64,000 nt of DNA from JAXDAY01 sp034679345. Lineage in GTDB: Bacteria; Eisenbacteria; RBG-16-71-46; CAIMUX01; VGJL01. Shown here piece by piece: positions 50,003 to 59,291 of the stretch. The position numbers and the translations under genes were made by a program. Each line of letters opens with the position of its first letter. Positions within the stretch are counted from its first letter, which is position 1. The stretch spans positions 219,134-283,133 of the forward strand of contig JAXDAY010000004.1 of the NCBI GenBank assembly GCA_034679345.1, written 5' to 3'. The notes under the pieces are model-generated. The model was not told where the DNA came from, made no database searches, and worked only from the letters and a program-made list of their open reading frames with translations.

Positions 50003-51236
50003 TCGGAGGCGTCGGAGCATCGCCTGGGAGAACGTCCGGATGGCTCTCACGACCATCTGGTCGCAGAAGCTTCGTTCGGGGCTCACGCTGCTCGGGATCA
50101 TCATCGGCGTCGCCACCGTGATCGCCATGGTGAGCATGATCCAGGGCTTGAACGACTCGGTGACCCGTCAGATCGGTTCGCTCGGGACGGGGGTGCTCTT
50201 CATCTCCAAGTACGAGGCGGGGATCCACGTGGGCGGGATGGAGGAGCGCAAGCCGCGCAAGGACCTCACCCTCGAGGATGCGGAAGCGATCCGCCGCTCC
50301 TGCCCCGCCGTGGCGGCGGTCTCGCCGGAGATCGGCGCGATGTGGAAGGTCTCCTACGCGGGGGTCGAGACGAAGACGATCAGCGTCAGCGGCGGGACTC
50401 CGGACTTTTTCCCGGCTGGGAACTGGGGAATCGCAAGGGGGCGCGCGTTGACGGATGACGATGTCCGCCACGCGGCGGCTGTCTGCGTGATCGGGACGGG
50501 CGTGGCCGATCTCCTCTTCCCGACCGGCGGGGATCTGGGGAGCCGGGTTCGGGTGGGGACCGGGGAATACCTCGTCGTCGGGGTGCTCAGCTCCAAGGGG
50601 AAATTCTTCGGGCAGGATCAGGACCAGCAGGTGGTTCTTCCGATCAGCCGGGTCGCACGCTCGCTGGGGTACGGCAACTCGGTCGACTACATCCTCGCGC
50701 AGCCGCAGAGCCCGCGGCTCGCCGAGGTGGCGAAGGAGCAAATCGAGGAGCTGCTGCGCCGCCGCCGGGGAGTGCGGGCCGATCAGCCGAACGATTTCGG
50801 CATCACCTCTCCCGAGAACCTCATGCAGATCTACAAGCAGGTCACACAAGGCTTTTACCTCGTGATGGTTCTCATCTCCTCGATTGGTCTCATGGTGGGC
50901 GGAATCGGCGTGATGAACATGATGCTCGTCTCGGTGCGCGAGCGGACGCGGGAGATCGGTTTGCGCATGGCCGTGGGTTGCAGGCGCCGCGACGTCCTCG
51001 GGCAGTTTCTCATGGAGGCCTCCGTGCTGACCGCGGGCGGAGGGGTGGTGGGGATCATCGTTGGGCAGGGTCTCGCGTTCATCCTCTCGAAGGTCTTCCC
51101 TGTGCCGGCCGCCGTGAGCGTGCCCTGGATCCTCATCGCGGTCGCCGGTTCCGCCTCCATCGGCCTCTTCTTCGGGATGTTCCCTGCGTGGCGGGCCTCC
51201 CGCCTCGATCCGGTCGAGGCCCTGCGGTACGAGTGA
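49992..51236 (+). CDS. MacB-type ABC permease (second copy)
   Basis: A 414-residue permease with the same plan as its neighbour: N-terminal helix (LTLLGIIIGVATVIAMVSMI), periplasmic domain, VSVRERTREIGLRMAVGCRRR and three C-terminal helices. ATG 49992 overlaps the previous gene by 11 bases. Two different permeases sharing one ATPase suggest a heterodimeric exporter. Substrate unknown. Confidence 0.92.
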   Translation: MRPDRRRRSIAWENVRMALTTIWSQKLRSGLTLLGIIIGVATVIAMVSMIQGLNDSVTRQIGSLGTGVLFISKYEAGIHVGGMEERKPRKDLTLEDAEAIRRSCPAVAAVSPEIGAMWKVSYAGVETKTISVSGGTPDFFPAGNWGIARGRALTDDDVRHAAAVCVIGTGVADLLFPTGGDLGSRVRVGTGEYLVVGVLSSKGKFFGQDQDQQVVLPISRVARSLGYGNSVDYILAQPQSPRLAEVAKEQIEELLRRRRGVRADQPNDFGITSPENLMQIYKQVTQGFYLVMVLISSIGLMVGGIGVMNMMLVSVRERTREIGLRMAVGCRRRDVLGQFLMEASVLTAGGGVVGIIVGQGLAFILSKVFPVPAAVSVPWILIAVAGSASIGLFFGMFPAWRASRLDPVEALRYE

Positions 51237-51260
51237 TCCGCGGTGCAGTATGATCCCCTC

Positions 51261-54128
51261 ATGAAGAGCATCGAGATCCGAGGAGCCCGCGAGCACAACC
51301 TCAAGAACCTCACCCTGTCCATCCCCAGGGACAAGCTCACCGTGGTGACCGGCGTGAGCGGTTCGGGCAAGTCAAGCCTCGCCTTCGACACTCTCTACGC
51401 GGAGGGCCAGCGGCGCTACGTCGAGTCGCTCTCGGCTTACGCGCGGCAGTTCCTCGGCCAGATGGAGAAACCCGACGTCGATCAGATCGAGGGGCTTTCG
51501 CCCGCCATCTCGATCGAACAGCGCACGGCGGGACACAACCCGCGCTCCACCGTCGCGACGACGACGGAGATCTACGACTACCTGCGCGTGCTCTTCGCGC
51601 GGATCGGAGTCCAGCACTGCCACCGCTGCGGTCGGGCGATCGCGCGGCAGTCGATCGATGAGATCCTCGACCGCGTGCTCGCCGCCCACGCAGGCAAGAA
51701 GGCGCAGGTGCTGGCGCCTCTGGTCCGCGGACGGAAGGGGGAGTACCGCAAGGAGCTTGACCTCCTCCGCCGGCAGGGATTCCTGCGCGTTCGAATCGAT
51801 GGGGAGATCACGAGCCTCGAGGAGGAGATCGCCTTGGCCAAGAGCCGGCGGCACACGATCGAGGTGGTCGTCGACCGTCTCTCGATCGAGGCTGCCCGCC
51901 GCAGGAGAATCGCCGACTCGATCGAGACCGCGCTGTCCGTGGGCAGCGGGACGGCGATCATCGTCCCCGAGGCGGGGGAGGAGCAGGTCTTCAGCGAGGA
52001 ATCAGCCTGTCCCAAGTGCGGGATCAGCTTCGAGACGCTTCACCCCCGCAACTTCTCCTTCAACAGCCCCTATGGGGCGTGCCCCAAGTGCCAGGGGCTC
52101 GGCAGCCTCATGGAGGTCGACCCGGAACTTCTGATCAGCGACCCGGATCTCTCCGTGGCGGAGGGGGCGCTTCCCGTTTTCCGGCAGCCGGAGGGCGGCT
52201 GGCACGGCTCGATCCTGAAGTCCCTTGCCCGCCAGTACGGTTTCAGTCTCGAGACCCCATGGAGGAAGTTGCCCAAGAAGGCCCGCGATCTGCTCCTCTA
52301 CGGCACCGGCAAGGAGGAGGTCCAGGTCAGCCACAAGAGCGAGCGAGGCGAGTTCCGCTGGAAGAGCTCCTTCGAGGGGATCATCGGGAACCTGACCCGC
52401 CGCTACAGGGAGTCGCAATCCGAGGATATCCGAGCGTGGATCGAGACCTTCATGAGTCCGCATCCCTGCCCCGGTTGCGGGGGGGCGCGCCTGCGGCCCG
52501 AGAGCCTCGCGGTGCGCATCGGTTCGAGGTCGATCGCAGACTGGACGGCTCACTCCGTCGGGGGAGCCCTGGGGGCTCTGGGGGAACTCGCGCCGGGAAA
52601 GCGGGACATGGAGATCGCGGGGCCCGTCCTGAAAGAGATCCGCGACCGCCTTCAGTTCCTCATGGACGTGGGGCTCGGCTACATCACCCTCGACCGCGCC
52701 TCGGGGACGCTTTCCGGCGGAGAGGCGCAGCGGATCCGCCTCGCCACGCAGATCGGCAGCCAGCTGGTCGGGGTCCTCTATATCCTCGATGAGCCCTCGA
52801 TCGGCCTCCACCACCGGGACAACGAGCGGCTCCTCGCGACCCTCAAGCGCCTGCGCGATCTGGGGAACACCGTCATCGTCGTCGAGCACGACGCCGATAC
52901 GATGCGCGCGGCCGACCATCTGGTTGACCTCGGGCCGGGGGCCGGCAAGCATGGCGGCGAGCTGGTCGCGGCCGGAACTCCCGATGAAGTGATGCGCCAT
53001 CCCACGTCCCTCACCGGACACTATCTCTCGGGAAGGCGCGCGATCCCGATGCCGGCCCGCCGGCGCGCGCCGAGCGGACGATTCGTCGAGGTTCTCGGCG
53101 CCACGCACAACAACCTGAAGTCGATCGACGCGCGCTTTCCCCTCGGCCAGTTCGTCTGCGTGACGGGGGTCTCTGGATCCGGCAAGAGTTCCCTCGTCAA
53201 CGACATCCTCTACCGGGCGCTGGCGCGAACGCTCCACCACACCGGTCCCATCGCGGGGGCCCACCGCGCGATCCGCGGGCTCGATGCGGTCGATAAGGTC
53301 GTCAACATCGACCAGACCCCGATCGGACGCACGCCGCGGTCGAACGCGGCGACCTACACAGGCGCATTCACCGAGATCCGCGACCTCTTCGCCCGACTCC
53401 CGGAGTCGAAGGTGCGCGGATACCGCCCGGGCCGTTTCTCCTTCAATGTGAAGGGGGGACGTTGCGAGTCGTGCGGCGGCGACGGGGTCGTGAAGATCGA
53501 GATGCACTTCCTTCCCGACGTATACGTGCGCTGCGAAGTCTGCGCGGGCAAGCGCTACAACCGCGAGACGCTCGAGGTGACCTACAAGGGGAAGAGCATC
53601 GCGGAAATCCTGGAAATGACCGTGGAGGATGCCGGCGCCTTCTTTGAGAGCGTGCCCGTCCTGCGGCGGCGGCTCACGGCCCTGCGCGACGTGGGCTTGG
53701 GCTACCTCCACCTCGGCCAGCCCGCGACGACCCTCTCCGGCGGCGAGGCGCAGAGGGTGAAGCTCGCCACCGAGCTTTCGAAGATCGCCACCGGCAAGAC
53801 CGTCTACATCCTCGATGAGCCGACCACGGGGCTTCACTTCGAGGATATCCGGATCCTTCTCGAGGTTCTCGGCAAGCTGGTCGATCAGGGCAACACCGTC
53901 GTCGTGATCGAGCACCAGCTCGATGTGATCCGTTCCGCAGATCATCTGATCGACCTGGGACCCGAGGGAGGCGACGAGGGCGGCTGGATCGTCGCGACGG
54001 GAACGCCGGAGGAGGTCGCGCGGAACCGGAAGTCGCATACGGGCGCGGCGCTCCGCGGAACTCCCGGATTCGGGATTGCGCAAGCCCGCTCGCTGTCCGC
54101 CCGCGCGGCCAGGGGCGCCCGCGGCTGA
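51261..54128 (+). CDS. uvrA: Excinuclease ABC subunit A
   Basis: UvrA detects bulky DNA lesions and loads UvrB. The 955-residue protein has both ABC ATPase halves: Walker A GVSGSGKSSLAFDTLYAEG in each half, LSGGEAQRIRLATQIGSQL and LSGGEAQRVKLATEL signatures, and the VYILDEPTTGLHF Walker B. Zinc-binding cysteines are in CPKCGISFE...CPKCQGLG and in the C-terminal finger CESCGGDGV...CEVCAGKRYNRET. The start is ATG 51261. TATGAT at 51249-51254 lies just upstream and could be a -10, but no -35 is seen. It is 24 bases after the second permease. Confidence 0.97.
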   Translation: MKSIEIRGAREHNLKNLTLSIPRDKLTVVTGVSGSGKSSLAFDTLYAEGQRRYVESLSAYARQFLGQMEKPDVDQIEGLSPAISIEQRTAGHNPRSTVATTTEIYDYLRVLFARIGVQHCHRCGRAIARQSIDEILDRVLAAHAGKKAQVLAPLVRGRKGEYRKELDLLRRQGFLRVRIDGEITSLEEEIALAKSRRHTIEVVVDRLSIEAARRRRIADSIETALSVGSGTAIIVPEAGEEQVFSEESACPKCGISFETLHPRNFSFNSPYGACPKCQGLGSLMEVDPELLISDPDLSVAEGALPVFRQPEGGWHGSILKSLARQYGFSLETPWRKLPKKARDLLLYGTGKEEVQVSHKSERGEFRWKSSFEGIIGNLTRRYRESQSEDIRAWIETFMSPHPCPGCGGARLRPESLAVRIGSRSIADWTAHSVGGALGALGELAPGKRDMEIAGPVLKEIRDRLQFLMDVGLGYITLDRASGTLSGGEAQRIRLATQIGSQLVGVLYILDEPSIGLHHRDNERLLATLKRLRDLGNTVIVVEHDADTMRAADHLVDLGPGAGKHGGELVAAGTPDEVMRHPTSLTGHYLSGRRAIPMPARRRAPSGRFVEVLGATHNNLKSIDARFPLGQFVCVTGVSGSGKSSLVNDILYRALARTLHHTGPIAGAHRAIRGLDAVDKVVNIDQTPIGRTPRSNAATYTGAFTEIRDLFARLPESKVRGYRPGRFSFNVKGGRCESCGGDGVVKIEMHFLPDVYVRCEVCAGKRYNRETLEVTYKGKSIAEILEMTVEDAGAFFESVPVLRRRLTALRDVGLGYLHLGQPATTLSGGEAQRVKLATELSKIATGKTVYILDEPTTGLHFEDIRILLEVLGKLVDQGNTVVVIEHQLDVIRSADHLIDLGPEGGDEGGWIVATGTPEEVARNRKSHTGAALRGTPGFGIAQARSLSARAARGARG

Positions 54129-54134
54129 GCGGAG

Positions 54135-54164
54135 TTGTCTCCCGCTCCAACGCGGGTGTATCCT
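54135..54164 (+). promoter_or_regulatory. Sigma70-like promoter for the secreted dockerin-like gene
   Basis: TTGTCT (54135-54140), an 18-base spacer and TATCCT (54159-54164). The spacer is an inverted repeat (CCCGC/GCGGG). Transcription is expected near 54171, 27 bases before the ATG. Confidence 0.5.
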
Positions 54165-54197
54165 TGTGCCGCAAACGTTCGCAAGGAGGCACCCGAA

Positions 54198-54815
54198 ATG
54201 CGCGCTCCAGCGTGGGCCCTGCTCATCACCCTCTTCATGAGTGGAGTCGCTCTCGCCGACATGCCCGATCCGATCTGCGTCTCCACGAGTCTCGACACGA
54301 CCCAGCGACTGCTCATGATCCCGGATCTCGACGGCGGCTCTCCCCACGCGGCAGGGTCCTTCACCGTGACGATCAAGAACAACGATTGCGTGCCGATTCC
54401 CGACGCGATCGTTGTCGTCAGCCTGAGCGGACTCGGCGAGGAGCGAACGAGGCTCTGCGGCTCGTCGGTCGTGACGGCCACCACGGACGCCAACGGGGTC
54501 GCGGAGTTCAACATTGCCGGCGGCGGCTGCTACAAGGGGCAGGGCGCCGTGGTGATCCGCGCCAACGGCGTGGAGGTCCGAAACTTCCAGAGCCTCGTGA
54601 GTCCCGATTATGCGGGCCACGACAATGAGGGAATCGCCGGACGCTCCTCGCTCTCCGTCACGGTGCTCGACTTTGCCACCTTTGGCATGGCGTGGAATGG
54701 GGGAATGGGAGGCGCCTCGTGCCATGACTACAACAACGACGGCGCGATGGACGCCGGGGACTTCTCCGTCTTCGGACAGGTCTGGATGGGGGGCCGTCGT
54801 TTCTGCAGCCCCTGA
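54198..54815 (+). CDS. Secreted protein with Ig-like domain and dockerin-like Ca-binding end
   Basis: A 205-residue exported protein. The signal peptide ends near residue 21 (FMSGVALA). The middle (about 45-130) is a beta-sandwich-like region, PIPDAIVVVSLSGLG and TTDANGVAEFNI, as in Ig-like or carboxypeptidase-regulatory folds, with several Cys (probable disulfides). The C-terminus holds an EF-hand-like calcium loop, DYNNDGAMDAGDFSVFGQVW, as in dockerins, but only one clear copy. This type of short secreted protein recurs in Eisenbacteria-like genomes. Binding partner unknown. Its own promoter and GGAGG site are clear. Confidence 0.8.
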   Translation: MRAPAWALLITLFMSGVALADMPDPICVSTSLDTTQRLLMIPDLDGGSPHAAGSFTVTIKNNDCVPIPDAIVVVSLSGLGEERTRLCGSSVVTATTDANGVAEFNIAGGGCYKGQGAVVIRANGVEVRNFQSLVSPDYAGHDNEGIAGRSSLSVTVLDFATFGMAWNGGMGGASCHDYNNDGAMDAGDFSVFGQVWMGGRRFCSP

Positions 54816-54889
54816 CGGGACACGCTGAACGGCCAGCCGCATCGCCGTGGGCATCCGCGCCGCAGCGGCCTCCGCGCGCCCGGCCTCAC

Positions 54890-54918
54890 TTGACACCCCC
54901 CTGCCCCGCGCCTAGAGT
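54890..54918 (+). promoter_or_regulatory. Sigma70-like promoter for the gcv operon
   Basis: TTGACA (54890-54895), a 17-base spacer and TAGAGT (54913-54918). Transcription is expected near 54925, leaving a leader of about 38 bases before gcvT, too short for a glycine riboswitch. Confidence 0.65.
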
Positions 54919-54962
54919 GAACGCGTTGTGCCGAAAACGATTACCGCCAGGGGAGGTGGATG

Positions 54963-56060
54963 ATGGGAGAGGGGCTGCGCAGGACTCCGTTGTGGCCTCA
55001 GCACTCGCGGGATGGGGCGAAGCTCGTGGGCTTCGCGGGCTGGGAGATGCCCATCCAGTATCCGGCAGGACAGCTCAAGGAGCATGAGATCGTCCGGACG
55101 TCGTGCGGGATCTTCGACGTTTCCCACATGGGCCGCTATTTCATTGGAGGAACCGGCTCGATCGACTTCCTCCAGTCGCTTCTGACCAATGACATCGTCA
55201 AGGCCGCGCCGGGCCAGCTGATCTACTCGCCCGTCTGCAATCCGGCCGGGGGCGTGATCGACGATGTGACCGTCTACCGCTTCGCGAGCTCATGCCTCAT
55301 GGTCGTCAACGCATCGAACCGGCGTCCGATGTGGGAGTGGCTCGAGTCGCGCAAGCCGAGCGGCGTCGTCCTGGAGGACCGAAGCGACGCCTGGGGGCAG
55401 ATCGCCGTGCAGGGGCCGAAGGCGCAGGAGATGCTCGCCCCCCTGGTCGGCGGGGATCTCGAGGCGATCGGCTACTACCGGCACGCCCCCTTCACGCTCC
55501 AGGGAAAGCCGGATGTGTTGATCTCCCGAAATGGCTACACGGGCGAGGACGGCTTCGAGATCTACCTGCCGGCCACGGATACGGCCCCGCTCTGGGATGC
55601 TCTGATCCAGCGCGGTGCCGCAGCGATTGGGCTCGGCGCGCGCGACACGCTCCGGATGGAGATGTGCTACGCCCTCTACGGCAACGAGCTCGACACGGCC
55701 ACGACCCCGCTGGAGGCGGGGCTTGGCTGGACGGTGAAGCTCAAGAAAGGCGAGTTCATCGGCAGGGACGTCTTGCTCCGGCAGAAGGAGCAGGGAGTGG
55801 AGAAGATCCTCGTCGGGTTCGAGGTCGCCGGCCCGCGTCCCGGGCGGCATGGTCAGGCGATCCTGCACGAAGGCCGCCCCGTGGGAGTCGTCACGAGCGG
55901 CGGTCCGTGTCCCAGTCTGGGCAATCGCGGGATGGGGCTCGGTTATGTCCCGCCCGCGCTCGCCGCCAAAGGCACCCGGATCGGAATCGATGTACGAGGC
56001 ACGCTCGTCGATGCAGTGGTTTGCGAGCGTCCCTTCTACAAGAACGCGTCGCACCGCTAG
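54963..56060 (+). CDS. gcvT: Glycine cleavage system aminomethyltransferase (T protein)
   Basis: GcvT moves the methylene group from aminomethyl-lipoyl GcvH to THF. The 365-residue protein has the N-terminal FAGWEMPIQYP, IFDVSHMGRYFIGG, the folate-binding region, RNGYTGEDGFEIYLP, and ARDTLRMEMCYALYG. It ends with the barrel domain and GRHGQAILHEGRPVGVV. ATG 54963 has better spacing (6 bases) from GGAGG than ATG 54960. It is the first gene of the operon that runs to 63.1 kb. Confidence 0.96.
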   Translation: MGEGLRRTPLWPQHSRDGAKLVGFAGWEMPIQYPAGQLKEHEIVRTSCGIFDVSHMGRYFIGGTGSIDFLQSLLTNDIVKAAPGQLIYSPVCNPAGGVIDDVTVYRFASSCLMVVNASNRRPMWEWLESRKPSGVVLEDRSDAWGQIAVQGPKAQEMLAPLVGGDLEAIGYYRHAPFTLQGKPDVLISRNGYTGEDGFEIYLPATDTAPLWDALIQRGAAAIGLGARDTLRMEMCYALYGNELDTATTPLEAGLGWTVKLKKGEFIGRDVLLRQKEQGVEKILVGFEVAGPRPGRHGQAILHEGRPVGVVTSGGPCPSLGNRGMGLGYVPPALAAKGTRIGIDVRGTLVDAVVCERPFYKNASHR

Positions 56061-56075
56061 GGGGGAGGAGGGGAA

Positions 56076-56471
56076 ATGATCCCGAAGGATTGCCGTTACA
56101 CGAAGGAACACGAGTGGGTGAAGCAGGACGGCGCCGGCTTCGTCAAGATCGGCATCACGGAGTTCGCGGCGAGCTCGCTGGGCGAGATCACCTTCGTCGA
56201 ACTGCCCGCTGTGGGAAGGGGCCTCGAGCAGATGCAGGCTTTTGGGGTCGTCGAGGCGGTGAAGGCGGCCAGCGACATCAACAGCCCGATCACGGGAGAA
56301 GTGGTGGAAGTGAATCCGGCGGTCCAGGCCGATCCGGAAGTCATCAACCGCTCCCCTCACGATGAAGGCTGGATGATCCGCGCCACGCTGAAGGATCCCG
56401 CGGAGCTGGATGGCCTTCTCACCCCGGAGGCGTACGGAGAGCTGGTCAAGTCGCTGGAAGGAGGCCACTGA
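56076..56471 (+). CDS. gcvH: Glycine cleavage system lipoyl carrier protein H
   Basis: A 131-residue lipoyl-domain protein carrying intermediates between GcvP, GcvT and the L protein. The lipoyl lysine is K63 in FGVVEAVKAASDINSPITG. YTKEHEWVKQ and LGEITFVELP are typical. It is 15 bases after gcvT and one base before gcvPA. No lipoate attachment enzyme is nearby. Confidence 0.97.
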   Translation: MIPKDCRYTKEHEWVKQDGAGFVKIGITEFAASSLGEITFVELPAVGRGLEQMQAFGVVEAVKAASDINSPITGEVVEVNPAVQADPEVINRSPHDEGWMIRATLKDPAELDGLLTPEAYGELVKSLEGGH

Positions 56472-56472
56472 G

Positions 56473-57816
56473 ATGCCGTACACCGGCCACAGCCCCGATG
56501 AGGAGAAGGATCTCCTCGCCGCCATCGGGGTCGGGCGGTTCGACGACCTGATTCAGGCGCTTCCGCAATCATTGCGGCTGACGCGTCCCGTGGGGATTCC
56601 GCCGGGGATGAGCGAGCTGGAGCTGCGCCGTCTCTTCGACGAGGCGGAGCGCGGGAACTACGACCCGCGTCGCACGCCCTCCTTCATCGGAGCGGGGCTC
56701 TACGATCACGACATCCCCGCGGTCGTGCGCCACATGACCCTGCGAAGCGAGTTCTACACCGCCTATACGCCCTACCAGGCGGAGGTGGCGCAGGGCACGC
56801 TCATGACGATCTTCGAGTTCCAGACGATGGTCTGCGAGCTGACCGGCATGGACGTGGCGAACGCCTCGATGTACGACGCCGGCTCGGCGGCCGCGGAGGC
56901 GGCTCTCCTCGCCGCGACCGCCACCTCGCGGACCAAGATCCTGGTCGCGCGAAGCTTCCACCCCCATCATCGTGCGATCATGGAGACCTACGGCCATTCG
57001 CCCGGGCTCGAGTTCGTCGATCTGGGAGGCGAGAACCCGCTCACGGCCGCGGAGGTCACCGCGGCGTGCGATTCCAGGACCGCGGCGCTCGTCGTCCAGC
57101 AACCGAACTTCCTGGGCGGCATCGAGAATCTGGCCGAGTTGGCCGAAGCGGCCCACGCCGCAGGGGCCCTGTTCGTCGTCTCGGCCGATCCGGTATCTCT
57201 CGGAATCCTCGAGCCTCCGGGCCGGTTGGGCGCCGACATCGTCGTGGGCGAGGGACAGAATCTCGGCAATCCGCCCTCCTACGGTGGTCCCGCCTGCGGG
57301 CTGTTCGCATGCAAGAAGGATCTGGTGCGCCGTCTCCCCGGAAGGCTGGTCGCCGAGACGGTCGACGTGGAGGGACGCCGCGGCTTCGTTCTGACCTTGC
57401 AGACCCGCGAGCAGCACATCCGTCGCGAGAAGGCGACCTCGAACATCTGCACGAACAACAACCTCGTCGCCCTGGGGTTCACCATCACCTTGGCTCTCCT
57501 CGGCCCTGCGGGACTGGCGGAGATGTCCAAGCTCTGCCTCCAGAAGGCCCGCTACGCGGAGTCGCGTCTGGTGAAGATCCCTGGCGTGAAGCGGGATCCC
57601 CTCGGCCCCTTCTTCTGCGAGTTCGCCATTCGGCTCCCCAAACCCGCCTCCCAGGTGATCGATCGCGTCTACCGCGACTCGGGAATCCTTGCCGGCTTCG
57701 ATCTCGGGCGGGTGAATCCCGCCTGGGGAGACCGACTCCTCGTGGCGGTGACGGAGAAGCGAACGCGCGAGGAGATCGACTCGCTCGCCGCGTCGATGGG
57801 GAGGGTTCTCGCATGA
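56473..57816 (+). CDS. gcvPA: Glycine dehydrogenase subunit 1 (P protein, N-terminal half)
   Basis: The N-terminal half of glycine decarboxylase in the split GcvPA/GcvPB form. The 447-residue PLP-fold protein has FIGAGLYDHDIPAVVRH, SEFYTAYTPYQAEVAQGTL, ASMYDAGSAAAEAALLA and GEGQNLGNPPSYGGPACGLFA. REKATSNICTNNNLVALGF is also typical. It lacks the PLP lysine, which is in GcvPB. ATG 56473 follows the gcvH stop directly. The split gene is the usual form outside Proteobacteria. Confidence 0.97.
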   Translation: MPYTGHSPDEEKDLLAAIGVGRFDDLIQALPQSLRLTRPVGIPPGMSELELRRLFDEAERGNYDPRRTPSFIGAGLYDHDIPAVVRHMTLRSEFYTAYTPYQAEVAQGTLMTIFEFQTMVCELTGMDVANASMYDAGSAAAEAALLAATATSRTKILVARSFHPHHRAIMETYGHSPGLEFVDLGGENPLTAAEVTAACDSRTAALVVQQPNFLGGIENLAELAEAAHAAGALFVVSADPVSLGILEPPGRLGADIVVGEGQNLGNPPSYGGPACGLFACKKDLVRRLPGRLVAETVDVEGRRGFVLTLQTREQHIRREKATSNICTNNNLVALGFTITLALLGPAGLAEMSKLCLQKARYAESRLVKIPGVKRDPLGPFFCEFAIRLPKPASQVIDRVYRDSGILAGFDLGRVNPAWGDRLLVAVTEKRTREEIDSLAASMGRVLA

Positions 57817-59291
57817 AAGCCAAGCGCAATCTGAGGCTCATCTACGATCGGAACGTGCCCGGCCATCGCGCCCATCGGATGCCGCCGAGCGACGTGCCGG
57901 AGCTTGCCGCCCACGACGCGCTCCCGTCCTACGCGATCCGCACCGCGCCGCCGCGGTTGCCTGAGGTCCGCGAGCCGGAGGCCGTGCGCCATTACATCCG
58001 GCTCTCCGCCCTCAACCATCATGTGGACAAGGCGATCTACCCGCTGGGCTCGTGCACGATGAAGTACAACCCGAAGATCAACGAGGATCTCGCGGGGCTT
58101 CCGGGACTCGCGGGGCTCCATCCGATGGCTCCGCAGGATCTCGTGCAGGGTCTTCTGGGCATGCTCCACCGGTTCGGCCGGGAACTGGCCGAGGTGGTGG
58201 GGATGGATGAGGTGAGCCTCCATCCGGCCGCCGGCGCGCAGGGGGAGCTTCTCGGTATTCGCCTCGTGCGCCAATACCACGACGCGAAGGGAAATCGGAA
58301 GAAGACGATCATCATTCCCGATTCGGCCCACGGCACAAACCCGGCAACGGCGCGCATGGTCGGCTTCGAGGTCAAGGAGCTCAAGTCGAAGAGCGACGGC
58401 AAGCTGGACGTCGAGGCGCTGCGCAGGATGGTCGACGCCGAGACGGCGGCCATCATGGTGACCAATCCGAACACCCTCGGCCACTTCGAGACGGAGATCG
58501 AAGAGGTGGCGCGCATCATCCACGATGTCGATGCGCTCCTCTATCTGGACGGCGCGAACCTCAATGCGATGCTGGGGCTGACGCGCCCGGGGGATATGGG
58601 AGCCGACATCGTCCACATCAACCTCCACAAGACCTTCTCGACCCCGCACGGCGGCGGCGGCCCGGGGGCCGGGCCGATCGCCGTGAGGTCCAAGCTGGCG
58701 CCGTATCTGCCCGTTCCGGTGATCGTCGAGAAAGACGGCCGCTTTGCCCTCGAGGAAGACCGTCCCGGGTCGGTGGGGCGGCTGCACCCTTATGTCGGAA
58801 ACGTCGGAATCATCCTGAGGGCGTTCGCCTATCTTCGGGCGCTCGGCTGCGACGGCCTGGCGCGAGTCTCGCGCGCCGCCATCGTCAACGCGAACTACCT
58901 CATGCGCCAGGTCGAGCAGGACTATCCCGTCGCCTACCCGGGTCCCTGCATGCACGAGTTCGTCGTCTCCTGCACATGGATGAAGAAGCACGGCGTGAAG
59001 AACGGCGATGTCGCCAAGCGGATGCTCGACTACGGGGTTCATGCCCCGACGGTGAGTTTCCCGCTGATCGTGCATGACTGCCTCATGATCGAGCCGACGG
59101 AGAGCGAGAGCCGCGCGAGTCTCGACTCCCTCGGGGAGATCCTGCGGGAAATCGCCCGAGAGGTGCGCGAGGAGCCCGACACGGTCATCGGCGCGCCTCA
59201 CGACACCCCCGTCCGGCGCCTCGACGAGGGAGCGGCCGCGCGCAATCTCGTCCTCCGCTGGAGGCCGACCGAGGGGACCGAACGCGGGTGA
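57813..59291 (+). CDS. gcvPB: Glycine dehydrogenase subunit 2 (P protein, C-terminal half)
   Basis: The catalytic half of the split P protein. The 492-residue protein has the PLP lysine K273 in INLHKTFSTPHGGGGPG, plus IYPLGSCTMKYNPKINED, SLHPAAGAQGELLG, PDSAHGTNPATARM and VTNPNTLGHFE. ATG overlaps gcvPA (ATGA) and the stop overlaps the next small gene (GTGA), so the operon does not end here. Confidence 0.97.
   Translation: MKAKRNLRLIYDRNVPGHRAHRMPPSDVPELAAHDALPSYAIRTAPPRLPEVREPEAVRHYIRLSALNHHVDKAIYPLGSCTMKYNPKINEDLAGLPGLAGLHPMAPQDLVQGLLGMLHRFGRELAEVVGMDEVSLHPAAGAQGELLGIRLVRQYHDAKGNRKKTIIIPDSAHGTNPATARMVGFEVKELKSKSDGKLDVEALRRMVDAETAAIMVTNPNTLGHFETEIEEVARIIHDVDALLYLDGANLNAMLGLTRPGDMGADIVHINLHKTFSTPHGGGGPGAGPIAVRSKLAPYLPVPVIVEKDGRFALEEDRPGSVGRLHPYVGNVGIILRAFAYLRALGCDGLARVSRAAIVNANYLMRQVEQDYPVAYPGPCMHEFVVSCTWMKKHGVKNGDVAKRMLDYGVHAPTVSFPLIVHDCLMIEPTESESRASLDSLGEILREIAREVREEPDTVIGAPHDTPVRRLDEGAAARNLVLRWRPTEGTERG

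Noticed and set aside
51249..51254. TATGAT as uvrA promoter
   Set aside because: No -35 and no TG extension; a lone hexamer is expected by chance.
54919..54962. Glycine riboswitch before gcvT
   Set aside because: Only about 40 bases separate the predicted transcription start from gcvT, far too short for a riboswitch, and no conserved core is visible.
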